A DNA stretch of 39,457 nt from contig CAKZVL010000106.1 of assembly GCA_937922155.1 (NCBI GenBank), positions 1 through 39,457 of the forward strand, written 5' to 3'. A program made the translations under genes and the position numbers. Origin of the DNA: an uncultured Paracoccaceae bacterium. GTDB taxonomy: Bacteria; Pseudomonadota; Alphaproteobacteria; Rhodobacterales; Rhodobacteraceae. The notes below the pieces were generated by a model that worked only from the letters and a program-made list of their open reading frames with translations, did no database searches and was not told where the DNA came from. Below are positions 17,801 to 25,137 of this stretch, one piece after another; position 1 is the first letter of the stretch, and the number at the start of each line of letters is the position of its first letter.

Positions 17801-18212
17801 GCGACGCGGCAATATGCTGCGCGACGTCGAAGACGCTTTCGTCACTATGACGACTCCAGCTTGGACGGGCGTTGATGTGTGGACACAGTCTGAAGGTGAA
17901 AAACTCGTCGGTATTCAGCCAGACGGAAACACGGTTCCCGTGGAGTTGATGTCAACGGGTACAATGGGGCAGTTGTACTTTGCTTTACGTCTTGCTGGAT
18001 ATCGCAGTTTTGCACGCGATCCCGGGCCTCTACCCATGGTATTGGACGATATCATGGAAACCTTTGACGATGCCCGGGCTCAATCGGCCTTGCGGCTTTG
18101 CGCTGAAATTGGTGCGGATGGGCAAGCAATCCTCTTCACACATCACACGCATCTGGTCGAACTCGCGAGGGATTGCATAGAGGGGGTGGCTGTAGTGAAT
18201 ATGCCCGAGTGA
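14811..18212 (+). CDS. YhaN/SbcC/Rad50-like AAA_27 ATPase
   Basis: A 1,133-residue SMC-like ATPase. Walker A is GQNEAGKST (36-44), in the style of the YhaN/AAA_27 family, with nearby LLFGFKGGAHPYAFRF. Very long coiled coils fill the middle. The C-terminal part has the signature STGTMGQLYFALRLAG, Walker B LPMVLDDIMETFDD and switch LFTHH. No CxxC hook is evident, as in YhaN. It probably forms a DNA-end-processing complex with the phosphoesterase encoded just before it (4-nt overlap). It ends 33 bp before the convergent virB6 end. Confidence 0.88.
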   Translation: MRLNRLDLIRYGRFKDATISFPKPTDGRPDVTVIFGQNEAGKSTAFNAFLELLFGFKGGAHPYAFRFDRSDLVVGAELDLPERGATVLRRNSKRTQSLLDTNERPINEVILSGALHGLTRDAYEERFSLNEKGLREGGERIAGAQGDLGQLLHAGLSGLTGMAQTLDSLAERADKFYKKRGRGTVLKTGSDRLKEIGRELRADHLTTERERKLLQDRDRTVADFETADAELRQAFQRQAASKAAEVWYDLSEELGQLTEALADFPDGPDLAPDIAERVAGLVEKIAAQSTRFTEAEEEIVKLDQIIEDHPIDNLALPLKAELERLDQLTIDGAPLLGRASTARADLDRRRDDLDSLGRQIGKILGLLEVPDAPPSTLALEADDLEDLACAVQECLTANLSAGAAKEAADAALAQHGKAPCEPQDLTALRHAFEKWKAVADVSTFEVTHGQALARLTKVAAGLPQSWMDLVASGLPARETLDEVSQNWATLTADLASARKDLEARLAELVDARADLTTQEAAPDTVDIVKTEETRRQRDIEWQQHRGDLTGETADQFEAAMYADDSARAHYLTGAEARQRLQAALGQVQRTEARHEAAKNRHDDLIARHDRLSESCSRLARALGFEAGTSPSAFNARQQALTTAAEAAADVSNAEKELKDRLGQQAEASDALTATARPLGYDPEQGDLPMQIQRALTLEKSDREAWAKWQDGEKTIAELDKKVEQTRDDLDLALNRLKQLTAALPLPDCSLDGMRAALPHLRSLQQFYGEYRKLSVRIEALEQAIAALADSAERLIQIFGDPENDADPVQVIDRARTRLALAMRADEKREEAVLRRGEVDRSKRRAETERQNANADLESCFEGQGGRDLMPRDRVAKLVERDRLRVEKSTAERNRQKAREGSDAGLFTEELDRMPDATRAVELKQEQQDAQLTRDIARDAQREADRLYHEAFQAADRSDLATEQVTLLEELRSGARQAAVARLGVLAARGALRRLAAERRGNMLRDVEDAFVTMTTPAWTGVDVWTQSEGEKLVGIQPDGNTVPVELMSTGTMGQLYFALRLAGYRSFARDPGPLPMVLDDIMETFDDARAQSALRLCAEIGADGQAILFTHHTHLVELARDCIEGVAVVNMPE

Positions 18213-18245
18213 AAGTATGAGGGCACAGAGCTCACTGCATAATTT

Positions 18246-19244
18246 TCATCCCAACCGCTTCGCCCGCTCGGCCATCCTCTGCGCCAATGCCGCTGCCCCA
18301 GAACCAGCCTTCCTGACCCCAGCCCCGGCCAGTTCAGCATTCGACCTTGTTCCAAACCGGGCCCGTGCCTTGGACCCTCTGGTCCCCACCAGCCCTTTCG
18401 CAAAGCCCATCGGCCCCGTCATGCTCGGCGGTCCTGCCATCAGGAAGTTCCCTGAGATTGTGCGTACAATCAATGGCGTGGCGATGATCATGCCGCCTGC
18501 AAGGAACATCATCATGAAGAAGGGCACCAGCGCGCCGATGTTGCTGGCCCCTGATGGATCGCCCAGTTCGCCCATCAGGGAGCGTCCCATGCCGATCAAC
18601 GTGGAAAACATTCCCGCAATCACCAGCGGATAGAGCGCATAGGACACTGTGGCGGACAGCCAGCGGTGGAAGTAATCCTTGCTGATGTCAAAGAGTGAGA
18701 GGGCAATCATGATAGGGGCAATGCCAATCATGAAGGAGATCATGATTTTCGCGAAGATGAGGATCAGGCCGCAGAGCGCGCCTATGACGCCCAACAGAAA
18801 CGCCCCGATCGCGCCAATCATCGCTCCGGCCATCCAATGCATGTTGTCGCCTGCGGCGTTCAGATAATTGCCGAACTCTTCGATGAGATCGTCAAAGGCA
18901 TTGGCAAAATACCCAGCCCCTGCGCCGCCGCCACCCAAGCTGGCCACCATGCCGCCTGCCAGATGATCGAGCCCGTCAATGATGGCGCTGGCGACCGCAT
19001 TGAACTGCACCCAGTTGAGCGAGAACATCGAGATCAGCATCAGTTTGAGCGCAAACCAGAAGGCCGTGCGCCCATCCATGGATTTGTATTGGAAGGCCAT
19101 GTTGATAAAGACGCCGATGACCGCGAGGGTCGATCCAAGGGCGACAATTCCGCCAATCTGACCGGCCACATTGCCAAAGGTGGTCTGGGCCGCATCATCC
19201 AGAAAGTTGTCGGTTGTTTCCACCATCCAGCTGACGACGCCCAT
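18246..19244 (-). CDS. virB6: VirB6 inner-membrane channel protein
   Basis: A 332-residue polytopic membrane protein of the VirB6/TrbL family and the last gene of the minus-strand T4SS operon. About six hydrophobic segments are visible, with typical family stretches such as FALKLMLISMF and LVIAGMFSTLIGMG. A Gly-rich loop (SLGGGGAGAG) and a basic C-terminal tail (GTRGSKARARFGTRS) follow. VirB6 is needed for substrate passage across the inner membrane. Its placement after virB11, not between virB5 and virB7 as in the Agrobacterium Ti plasmid, fits a Rhodobacterales-type arrangement. Confidence 0.9.
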   Translation of the reverse strand: MGVVSWMVETTDNFLDDAAQTTFGNVAGQIGGIVALGSTLAVIGVFINMAFQYKSMDGRTAFWFALKLMLISMFSLNWVQFNAVASAIIDGLDHLAGGMVASLGGGGAGAGYFANAFDDLIEEFGNYLNAAGDNMHWMAGAMIGAIGAFLLGVIGALCGLILIFAKIMISFMIGIAPIMIALSLFDISKDYFHRWLSATVSYALYPLVIAGMFSTLIGMGRSLMGELGDPSGASNIGALVPFFMMMFLAGGMIIATPLIVRTISGNFLMAGPPSMTGPMGFAKGLVGTRGSKARARFGTRSNAELAGAGVRKAGSGAAALAQRMAERAKRLG

Positions 19245-19256
19245 GGCTAAATCCCC

Positions 19257-19427
19257 TTACTGCGCGACCGGGCGTTTCAGAAACGCCTTCAGAATATGTT
19301 CTCCATCAAAGTCTGGCGTGACGGCTACCAGCTCCCAGCCGTCGTTGCCCAGGGCATTCAATTGCGCCTCGACTTTGGCGGGTTTGGTTTTCTCGGTGTT
19401 GATCTGCTCGACCTTATATTCAAACAT
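19257..19427 (-). CDS. Small DUF4177-type protein inside the virB operon
   Basis: A 56-residue protein beginning MFEYKVEQIN, with LNALGNDGWELVAVTP, the pattern of DUF4177 proteins, whose function is unknown. The ATG at 19427 lies within the end of virB11 (8-nt overlap), with GAGG upstream. A longer frame from 19496 would run far into virB11 and is unlikely. It sits between virB11 and virB6. Confidence 0.75.
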   Translation of the reverse strand: MFEYKVEQINTEKTKPAKVEAQLNALGNDGWELVAVTPDFDGEHILKAFLKRPVAQ

Positions 19428-20415
19428 GCTGAACCTCTTTCTCCTGCGGCGGTTCGCCCGGCAGATAAAATTCTGTGATCCCACGCGCGCCTTCATGACG
19501 GCCTGCCTGAATGATCACATCGATGGATCGGGTGATGTATTGAATCATATCCTGATAGGTCATGGGAACATCAGTTTTGAGAGCAGCAATTGCCAGCCGC
19601 TGAACGGCCAGTTGCGGGGTTTCCGCGTGAAGCGTGGTAAGAGACCCGCCATGGCCAGTGTTGATGGCCTCAAGGAAGGTCATCGCCTCCTTGCCGCGCA
19701 CTTCGCCTAGAACAATCCGGTCTGGCCGCATCCGCAGGGTTGAGGTTAAGAGCACGTCGGCGCTGCGTGTTTTTTCGTCACGATCCGAGATCAGCGTGAC
19801 CACGTTGGGTTGCTCTGGGCGCAGTTCTGCAGCTTCCTCGATAGTGATGATCCGCTCTGGCTCTGGCACAAAGGACAGGATTTTGCGTGCGGTCACGGTT
19901 TTGCCGGTCGAGGTGCCCCCGGCTATAATCATGTTGAGCTTGTGCAAGACACAGAAACTGATCGCAGCATCAATGTCGCCAGTGGCAACCACGTCGCGCA
20001 ACTCAGCGTTTCGTTTGCGCCGTAGGCCTTCAAGACTACGCTCGGCCCCAAAGAGATAAGACAGTGTAATTTGATCCAAAGGCAGATCTGCAAAGAACCG
20101 CAGCGAGACAGCAAAGCTGCCATCCACAGCAGGCGGCTGGATCACCTGCGCGCGGATTGGACGGTCCCGATAGGTGATGCTGACCGAGACAATGGGCTTT
20201 GTGCGGCTGAGGGTTGTGTTGGCAGCGGAGGCAATCTGATTGCCCAGATCTTTGATTTCGTTGGACGTCAGCTCGCGCTCAACCCTGCACATAAAGTGGT
20301 CGCCCTGGAACTCCGCCCAAAGCGTACCATCGGGGTTGATGCAAAGCTCGATCAACTTTGGATCACGTGCCTCAGGTAGTTTATCGAGGGAGTTTTGCAG
20401 ATAGCTCGCGCCCAT
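19420..20415 (-). CDS. virB11: VirB11 ATPase
   Basis: A 331-residue hexameric traffic ATPase of the T4SS. Walker A is AGGTSTGKT, the Asp box is RIITIEEAAELR, Walker B is RMRPDRIVLGEVRG and the His box is NTGHGGSLTTLHA. The length is normal. It starts 2 nt after virB10. It powers pilus assembly and DNA transfer together with VirB4 and VirD4. Confidence 0.95.
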   Translation of the reverse strand: MGASYLQNSLDKLPEARDPKLIELCINPDGTLWAEFQGDHFMCRVERELTSNEIKDLGNQIASAANTTLSRTKPIVSVSITYRDRPIRAQVIQPPAVDGSFAVSLRFFADLPLDQITLSYLFGAERSLEGLRRKRNAELRDVVATGDIDAAISFCVLHKLNMIIAGGTSTGKTVTARKILSFVPEPERIITIEEAAELRPEQPNVVTLISDRDEKTRSADVLLTSTLRMRPDRIVLGEVRGKEAMTFLEAINTGHGGSLTTLHAETPQLAVQRLAIAALKTDVPMTYQDMIQYITRSIDVIIQAGRHEGARGITEFYLPGEPPQEKEVQHV

Positions 20416-20417
20416 GA

Positions 20418-21731
20418 TCAGAAGATCTCCAGATCGCGGTCCACCATGACGGTGACGCGGCTGCCCTGATCCACATAAATCACCGGCGCGATAGAGAGAT
20501 ATTCTCCCATCACGCTGCGGGTGCTGTCCTGCAGATCTTCGCCGATGTTTTCCAACACATCGGATGTGGTTGCATCATCTGTGCTATCAGCGGCCACAGT
20601 GGGCAGCGCTCCGATCAATGAGATCATAGCGGCTGAGCCGAACCGCGCGCCAAAGCGGCTGTCAACAAATCCCGTGGTGCCGGAACGACCCAACTCATCG
20701 CCGCCAAAGGCGCTGATTTCTACGGCCTGATTGTTTGGCAGGATGATGCGATCCCATGCAATGGTGATGCGCTGCTGTGCAAAATCCACGCCGGACTGAT
20801 AGCGCCCGATCAGACGTGATCCGCGCGCGATCAACACTCGCGATCCATCATAGGCATGCACGTCTTCCGACACGATCGCACGCACCTGACCGGCCAGAGA
20901 ACTATCGATGGCGGTTTCCAGAACGGCCTGAATCATCGTGCCCTGAACAACCGTGTTGGACGGGTTCACGATCAACTGCGCCTGCGTGACCTTTGCCGGT
21001 GCTGCGCCATTGCGTACAAAATCAGTGTTGCCATCAAGACGGCGTTGTTCGGATGCCGACGCCTCATTGCTCCCACCTGATCCGCCAAAGGCAATGATTG
21101 GGCTGGCAATGCGAGCCTGCAACTCTTCCTGTTCGGCCTGTCGGCGGCGCTCCAGCTCCTGCAGGCGGAGCTCTTCTGCAGTCGGGCCAGACGGCGTTGC
21201 CGCGCGGGGCGTTTCCAAGTGGGCCAGTTCCAAATCTGTTTGCAGACGTTGGATTTCCCGTGCGCGTTCTTCGAGCTGTTCCTGCAGGGCGGATTGGCTG
21301 TCGGCTGCGTCTTCGCGCAAGCGGTTCAGTTCTTCCCTAAGAGCTGTAAGTTGCTCATCGTTGACCACCGGCGGCACTGGCGGCGTGTTGCGCAGGGCGG
21401 TGATTTCGGCGCGCATGGCTTCGAGTTGGGCTTGTAACTCGTCACTTCCTGCATCGGGCTCAGATGGAGTGATGGGCGGCAACGGTTCCGGCACTGGTTC
21501 CTGCGGATCAATCCGTCCAAACCCGGATCCAACGGTCTGGAATTCTTCGGGAATACCGGTTGGAAGTTGTTCCGGTTCGGGCGCTTTGTGGAATATAATC
21601 CACAAAGCGCCAAGTGCGACGATTCCACCCAATATGGCCAGTGGGAGCAATGGGAGGCGTTTGCCTGATGCAGGTTTACTTCCATCTTCAAGGGCTTCGA
21701 GGCGCTTCTTCAGATCTGAGGTGTCAGCCAT
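20418..21731 (-). CDS. virB10: VirB10 core channel protein
   Basis: A 437-residue T4SS core protein. A single membrane segment (LPLLPLAILGGIVALGALWI, about residues 26-45) is followed by a Pro/Glu-rich periplasmic stretch. A coiled coil (about 90-200) leads into a C-terminal TrbI/VirB10 domain with ILIARGSRLIGRYQSGV, near the usual motif. It overlaps virB9 by 8 nt. It senses ATPase energy and opens the outer-membrane pore. Confidence 0.94.
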   Translation of the reverse strand: MADTSDLKKRLEALEDGSKPASGKRLPLLPLAILGGIVALGALWIIFHKAPEPEQLPTGIPEEFQTVGSGFGRIDPQEPVPEPLPPITPSEPDAGSDELQAQLEAMRAEITALRNTPPVPPVVNDEQLTALREELNRLREDAADSQSALQEQLEERAREIQRLQTDLELAHLETPRAATPSGPTAEELRLQELERRRQAEQEELQARIASPIIAFGGSGGSNEASASEQRRLDGNTDFVRNGAAPAKVTQAQLIVNPSNTVVQGTMIQAVLETAIDSSLAGQVRAIVSEDVHAYDGSRVLIARGSRLIGRYQSGVDFAQQRITIAWDRIILPNNQAVEISAFGGDELGRSGTTGFVDSRFGARFGSAAMISLIGALPTVAADSTDDATTSDVLENIGEDLQDSTRSVMGEYLSIAPVIYVDQGSRVTVMVDRDLEIF

Positions 21732-22422
21732 CTTGCGCCGCCTCGCTCATTTCCTGCACGCAAACCTCTTCTTCACCCAGGCGCAGCACCCAGCGGGCAT
21801 TGACACCGGAGACGCGGATCACACCGTCAGATTGCGCCAGCGCGTTCACGCTGCGCTCATTGCTACCTGACCAGCGAAAGATCGCGGGGACCGGCGCATT
21901 CCGCTCAAAGCGGAAATAGGTGAATGTGCCATCGTCCCAGATTTCACGCGGGGTGATGTCAGATCTCTGGCTGACACCGTAAGCGTGGTTTGGCGCGCTG
22001 CGTGCAATGGCCTGCCGTGTTGGGCGGGCACTGTCTGGATAGGTAAAGCGGATCACATAGAATGTGGGCGATGAGGCCTCAGTCACGTTGAAGTAATAGG
22101 CCCGCTGATTGGTGTAGACGGTGATATTGGTATGCGCACCGCGTGTGATGGGCTTGATTGCAAAGGCTTGTCCACCGGGCACCCCATCGAGCAGAAATCC
22201 CTCTGTGTCGCCCGCAATGATCGAGCGGATGGTCTCGCCGCGACCAAACTCAATACTGGTCACATGTGTCAGGCTGGTGCGGATGCGATAGACCTGACCG
22301 TCCTGATACGTTGCCTCGCGCACGCGGGTATCATGCTGCCCTCGTCGGGGCTGGGTTTCAGCAAAGGCGCTTTGGCTAATGAGGCTCAAAATGAAGGTGA
22401 GAAAGATCAAAAAGCGCTGCAT
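21724..22422 (-). CDS. virB9: VirB9 outer-membrane complex protein
   Basis: A 232-residue exported protein with an N-terminal signal peptide (LIFLTFILSLISQSAFA). It contains VirB9-family features such as HVTSIEFGRGETI and the C-terminal DGTFTYFRFERNAPVPAIF. It forms the outer ring of the core complex with VirB10 and probably with the lipoprotein at 24979. It starts 3 nt after virB8. Confidence 0.93.
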   Translation of the reverse strand: MQRFLIFLTFILSLISQSAFAETQPRRGQHDTRVREATYQDGQVYRIRTSLTHVTSIEFGRGETIRSIIAGDTEGFLLDGVPGGQAFAIKPITRGAHTNITVYTNQRAYYFNVTEASSPTFYVIRFTYPDSARPTRQAIARSAPNHAYGVSQRSDITPREIWDDGTFTYFRFERNAPVPAIFRWSGSNERSVNALAQSDGVIRVSGVNARWVLRLGEEEVCVQEMSEAAQDG

Positions 22423-22425
22423 ATC

Positions 22426-23076
22426 TTACTCCAGCCGATCCGAGCGGATCGCATATTCGGTGACGGTGAAGCCAAACGGGTTCTGCCAGACATCATCGAT
22501 CGAGCGGCTGTTTTCCGGGCGGAACTCAAACAGCAATGTTGCGGTGAAGAGCCCATTTTGATTGCCGCGCGGGGTGTTCAACCGCTTGCGCAGACGCACC
22601 TGTGCTCGGTTGCTGCTGATATGGGTGATCGAGAGCACTTCGACCTCAAGCCGCGCATCTGCCCCATAACTATCCGGCGGATAGGCCTCATGACCGCTGG
22701 TCCAAAGTGCGCGCAGGTTCGATGCGGCAGCGCCATCAGATTGTTCCAACACCCGGCGCACGCGCACATCATTGTCGAGCTGATTATAGGTCTCGCGATC
22801 AATCACGTAACGATAGACTTGCGCTTCTATAATGGCGGGGCGTTCCGACAAAGAGACCGCCCGCACGGTGGCATTTGACAGTGCCATGCCGGTTTCGCTG
22901 TCAAATGGCACAATCATGGGTGGGGGATCGACATCGAGGATGGCGACGCCAGCGGCGGCCAGACAGCCGATCACGCCAAAGCCCATGCCTACAAACCCAA
23001 GTTTCTGCCACATCAACTCCCGTCGCCGTGCGCCATAAACCAGTTCTTCTTCAATGACCTCTGTTTCACTTGCCAT
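22426..23076 (-). CDS. virB8: VirB8 inner-membrane assembly protein
   Basis: A 216-residue bitopic protein with one membrane helix at about residues 27-48 (VGMGFGVIGCLAAAGVAIL). A periplasmic NTF2-like VirB8 domain follows (YVIDRETYN, then the VLEQSD region). Length and order upstream of virB9 fit. VirB8 nucleates T4SS assembly. Confidence 0.92.
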   Translation of the reverse strand: MASETEVIEEELVYGARRRELMWQKLGFVGMGFGVIGCLAAAGVAILDVDPPPMIVPFDSETGMALSNATVRAVSLSERPAIIEAQVYRYVIDRETYNQLDNDVRVRRVLEQSDGAAASNLRALWTSGHEAYPPDSYGADARLEVEVLSITHISSNRAQVRLRKRLNTPRGNQNGLFTATLLFEFRPENSRSIDDVWQNPFGFTVTEYAIRSDRLE

Positions 23077-23082
23077 CCCAGA

Positions 23083-23862
23083 TTACTCCGCACGCAGGTC
23101 AGGCAAGGTGAAGTCCATATAGCGGCGCTCTTCAGCCAGGGTCGCGGCATCCGCCACGCCGGATTGGCCAGCGCCAACGGTCTGAATGGCTTCAAGCTCC
23201 CACATGCGGGTCATGGCAATGGCGAGCTCTGCCGTGACGCGCGTGTTGTGGTCGACTGCTTCTTTCAGCGTGTCCATGTCGGGGATCATGCCAACGAGCC
23301 GTTCGACCCGTTCCAGCGATTGCGCAGCCTCAGCATAGCTGTTTTCTGCAGCGGCAGACATCACCGCGCCCGTACCTGCCTGATTGGCAATACGTTCCGC
23401 TCCGGGATTGCCGCTGGATGACATCTGGCTGAGGCTATCCTGATCAAAGCCCGCATCTTCCAGCGCCTGCGTCATCCGGCCTTCCATTTCAGGGGCCGCA
23501 TTGCCAATGAGGCTGCTGAAGTCGCCATTCTGAATGCGTCGGATTGTGCCCAGAAGATCACCGAATTCCTGATCCAGCAGCCCGTCCAGATCGCCGCCCA
23601 TGACCAGATCGACAATATCTGTCGCACCGGTCAGGGCAGCATAGGTTTCATTTAAGGTGTCAAGCTGTTGTTGCACCAGATCGAGCTGTTCCAGAAGCGT
23701 ATCGAGCTGATCGGTCTGGATGCCAAAATCTTCCAGCATTTGCTGCAACTGGCGGATTTCCTGAGCGATGTTGCGGGTGTCCACCGTGGGGACGCCCTGG
23801 GAAAGGGCTGGCGTGATGGTGAGAGACAGGCTGACAAAGGCAGCAGATAGAATACGGATCAC
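23083..23862 (-). CDS. virB5: VirB5-like pilus-tip/adhesin protein
   Basis: A 259-residue exported protein with a signal peptide ending near ALSQG. The rest is helical (QEIRQLQQMLEDFGIQTDQL, ELEAIQTVGA), as in VirB5/TrbJ proteins. Its position just before virB8 supports VirB5, the minor pilin at the pilus tip. Sequence similarity within this family is low, so the call leans on architecture and order. Its ATG overlaps the end of the lytic transglycosylase by 4 nt. Confidence 0.82.
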   Translation of the reverse strand: MIRILSAAFVSLSLTITPALSQGVPTVDTRNIAQEIRQLQQMLEDFGIQTDQLDTLLEQLDLVQQQLDTLNETYAALTGATDIVDLVMGGDLDGLLDQEFGDLLGTIRRIQNGDFSSLIGNAAPEMEGRMTQALEDAGFDQDSLSQMSSSGNPGAERIANQAGTGAVMSAAAENSYAEAAQSLERVERLVGMIPDMDTLKEAVDHNTRVTAELAIAMTRMWELEAIQTVGAGQSGVADAATLAEERRYMDFTLPDLRAE

Positions 23863-24986
23863 GGCAAGACCTCCAGATCAAAGTGCATAAATTCTTGTTC
23901 ACGGGCCTGAGCTGTGGCCATCGCCAGCTCAGCGGCTGAAAGCGGATGAGTATGAGCGGCCTTGAGGCGAATACGGATCGCCATCAGTCTGGTAAGTTCC
24001 GCGCGCGCATAGGTGTTGAGCGACATGGCCTCATGGATGTCTGAGGTTTCACCCGCGCGGGTGATGATGTCCCGCACACGCAGTGCAGCGGCGCGGATCG
24101 AGATCATGGAATAATCGCCATAGATACCCGCGCCATGGGAGGTGAGGCTCATGGTGGAATTGGCCAGCAACACCGGATCGATGGTACCAAGCGCATCCAC
24201 ACCGCCAACGCGGGCCAGATAAAGATTGTAACGCTCGGGAATGACCTGCACATAATGCTGGGTTTCTGCAAAAGGCGGGACGCCGCCATAACGTTGCACA
24301 TTGCCGAGACCAGCATTGTAGGCTGCCAATCCATGAATGATATTTCCATCAAACATGGCCAGCATCTGTGCCAGATACCGCGCGCCACCTGTGACCTGAA
24401 CATAGGGGCTTTCATAATAGGCAGGGTAGATCCCCAGATCCTGCGCTGTGCCCGGCATGATTTGGGTGAGACCAAAGGCTCCGACGGGTGAGCGTGCGCC
24501 AATGGTGAACCGGCTTTCCTGCCAGATCAGCGCCTGAAGCAGGCAGCGCCATTGTTTAGGGGACAGACCGGCAGCGCGCACGCCGGACATGTGGTAGGTT
24601 TCCTGCGCGCCGCGAATAATCAGGCTTTCGATATTGCCCGCCGCATCACCAAAAAGCTGCGCGGCACCGGGGTTGGGATCAATTGTGCCGTACAGATTTG
24701 AGGCCGCACTATCCGGCGTGCTGCCTTGTTCCAGAGCAGCAATGGTTGCCGCGCCAGAGGTGCTGGAAGCCTCGAGAATATCGCTCAAAGCCTGCAATTG
24801 CTGTTCTTCAATCTCGGCCAGCATCTCTTCCTGGCTCAGGCGTTCGCGTTGAAGCACAAGATCCCGATCACCTTGTGCAAGGATCCGTTCGCGTTGCAGA
24901 AATGCGCCTGCGTCAAAAGCGGGCACGCCCTGCGCAGATGCAGGGCTGCTCAAACAGATCAGGCATATGAGAATGCGCCTAACCAT
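23859..24986 (-). CDS. Lytic transglycosylase-domain protein in the T4SS operon
   Basis: A 375-residue exported protein. A signal peptide (MVRRILICLICLSSPASAQ) is followed by an acidic coiled region (about 30-90). The SLT/goose-lysozyme-like domain has ALIWQESRFTIGARSP (catalytic Glu), VGAFGLTQIMPGTA and HGLAAYNAGLGNV. The ATG at 24986 overlaps the preceding lipoprotein stop; an upstream ATG at 25088 would put a non-signal sequence in front. It would cut peptidoglycan for the machine. It is the second such enzyme in this operon besides VirB1. Confidence 0.88.
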   Translation of the reverse strand: MVRRILICLICLSSPASAQGVPAFDAGAFLQRERILAQGDRDLVLQRERLSQEEMLAEIEEQQLQALSDILEASSTSGAATIAALEQGSTPDSAASNLYGTIDPNPGAAQLFGDAAGNIESLIIRGAQETYHMSGVRAAGLSPKQWRCLLQALIWQESRFTIGARSPVGAFGLTQIMPGTAQDLGIYPAYYESPYVQVTGGARYLAQMLAMFDGNIIHGLAAYNAGLGNVQRYGGVPPFAETQHYVQVIPERYNLYLARVGGVDALGTIDPVLLANSTMSLTSHGAGIYGDYSMISIRAAALRVRDIITRAGETSDIHEAMSLNTYARAELTRLMAIRIRLKAAHTHPLSAAELAMATAQAREQEFMHFDLEVLP

Positions 24987-25137
24987 TCGGCACGCCGATC
25001 GGGGTAAGAAGTTCAAAATGGCAATCGCTGCGGGTGGTCTCGGCGAAGGAATTAAAGCACTTCGCTTCCGAGGGACGATATTCAGCACAGGCAGATAAGG
25101 TCAGCAGGCCAGCAAGGATCAAAGCAGATTTGTGCAT
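24979..25137 (-). CDS. 52-residue lipoprotein, probable VirB7-type T4SS component
   Basis: A short gene with start ATG at 25137 and stop TAG at 24979-24981. It begins MHKSALILAGLLTLSACAEY, a signal peptide with lipobox LSAC, followed by about 33 residues with two further cysteines (KCFNSF, SDCHFE). The start overlaps the virB4 stop by 1 nt (TGATG), and the end overlaps the start of the transglycosylase. VirB7 proteins are small outer-membrane lipoproteins that stabilise VirB9. Size, lipobox and context fit, but the position after virB4 is not the classical one. Confidence 0.8.
   Translation of the reverse strand: MHKSALILAGLLTLSACAEYRPSEAKCFNSFAETTRSDCHFELLTPIGVPNG

Noticed and set aside
20953-21870. 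305-codon plus-strand frame opposite virB10/virB9
   Set aside because: Ser/Arg/Cys-rich low-complexity shadow of a clear virB10 gene.
22132-22878. 248-codon plus-strand frame opposite virB8/virB9
   Set aside because: It overlaps two well-supported T4SS genes and has no recognisable domain.
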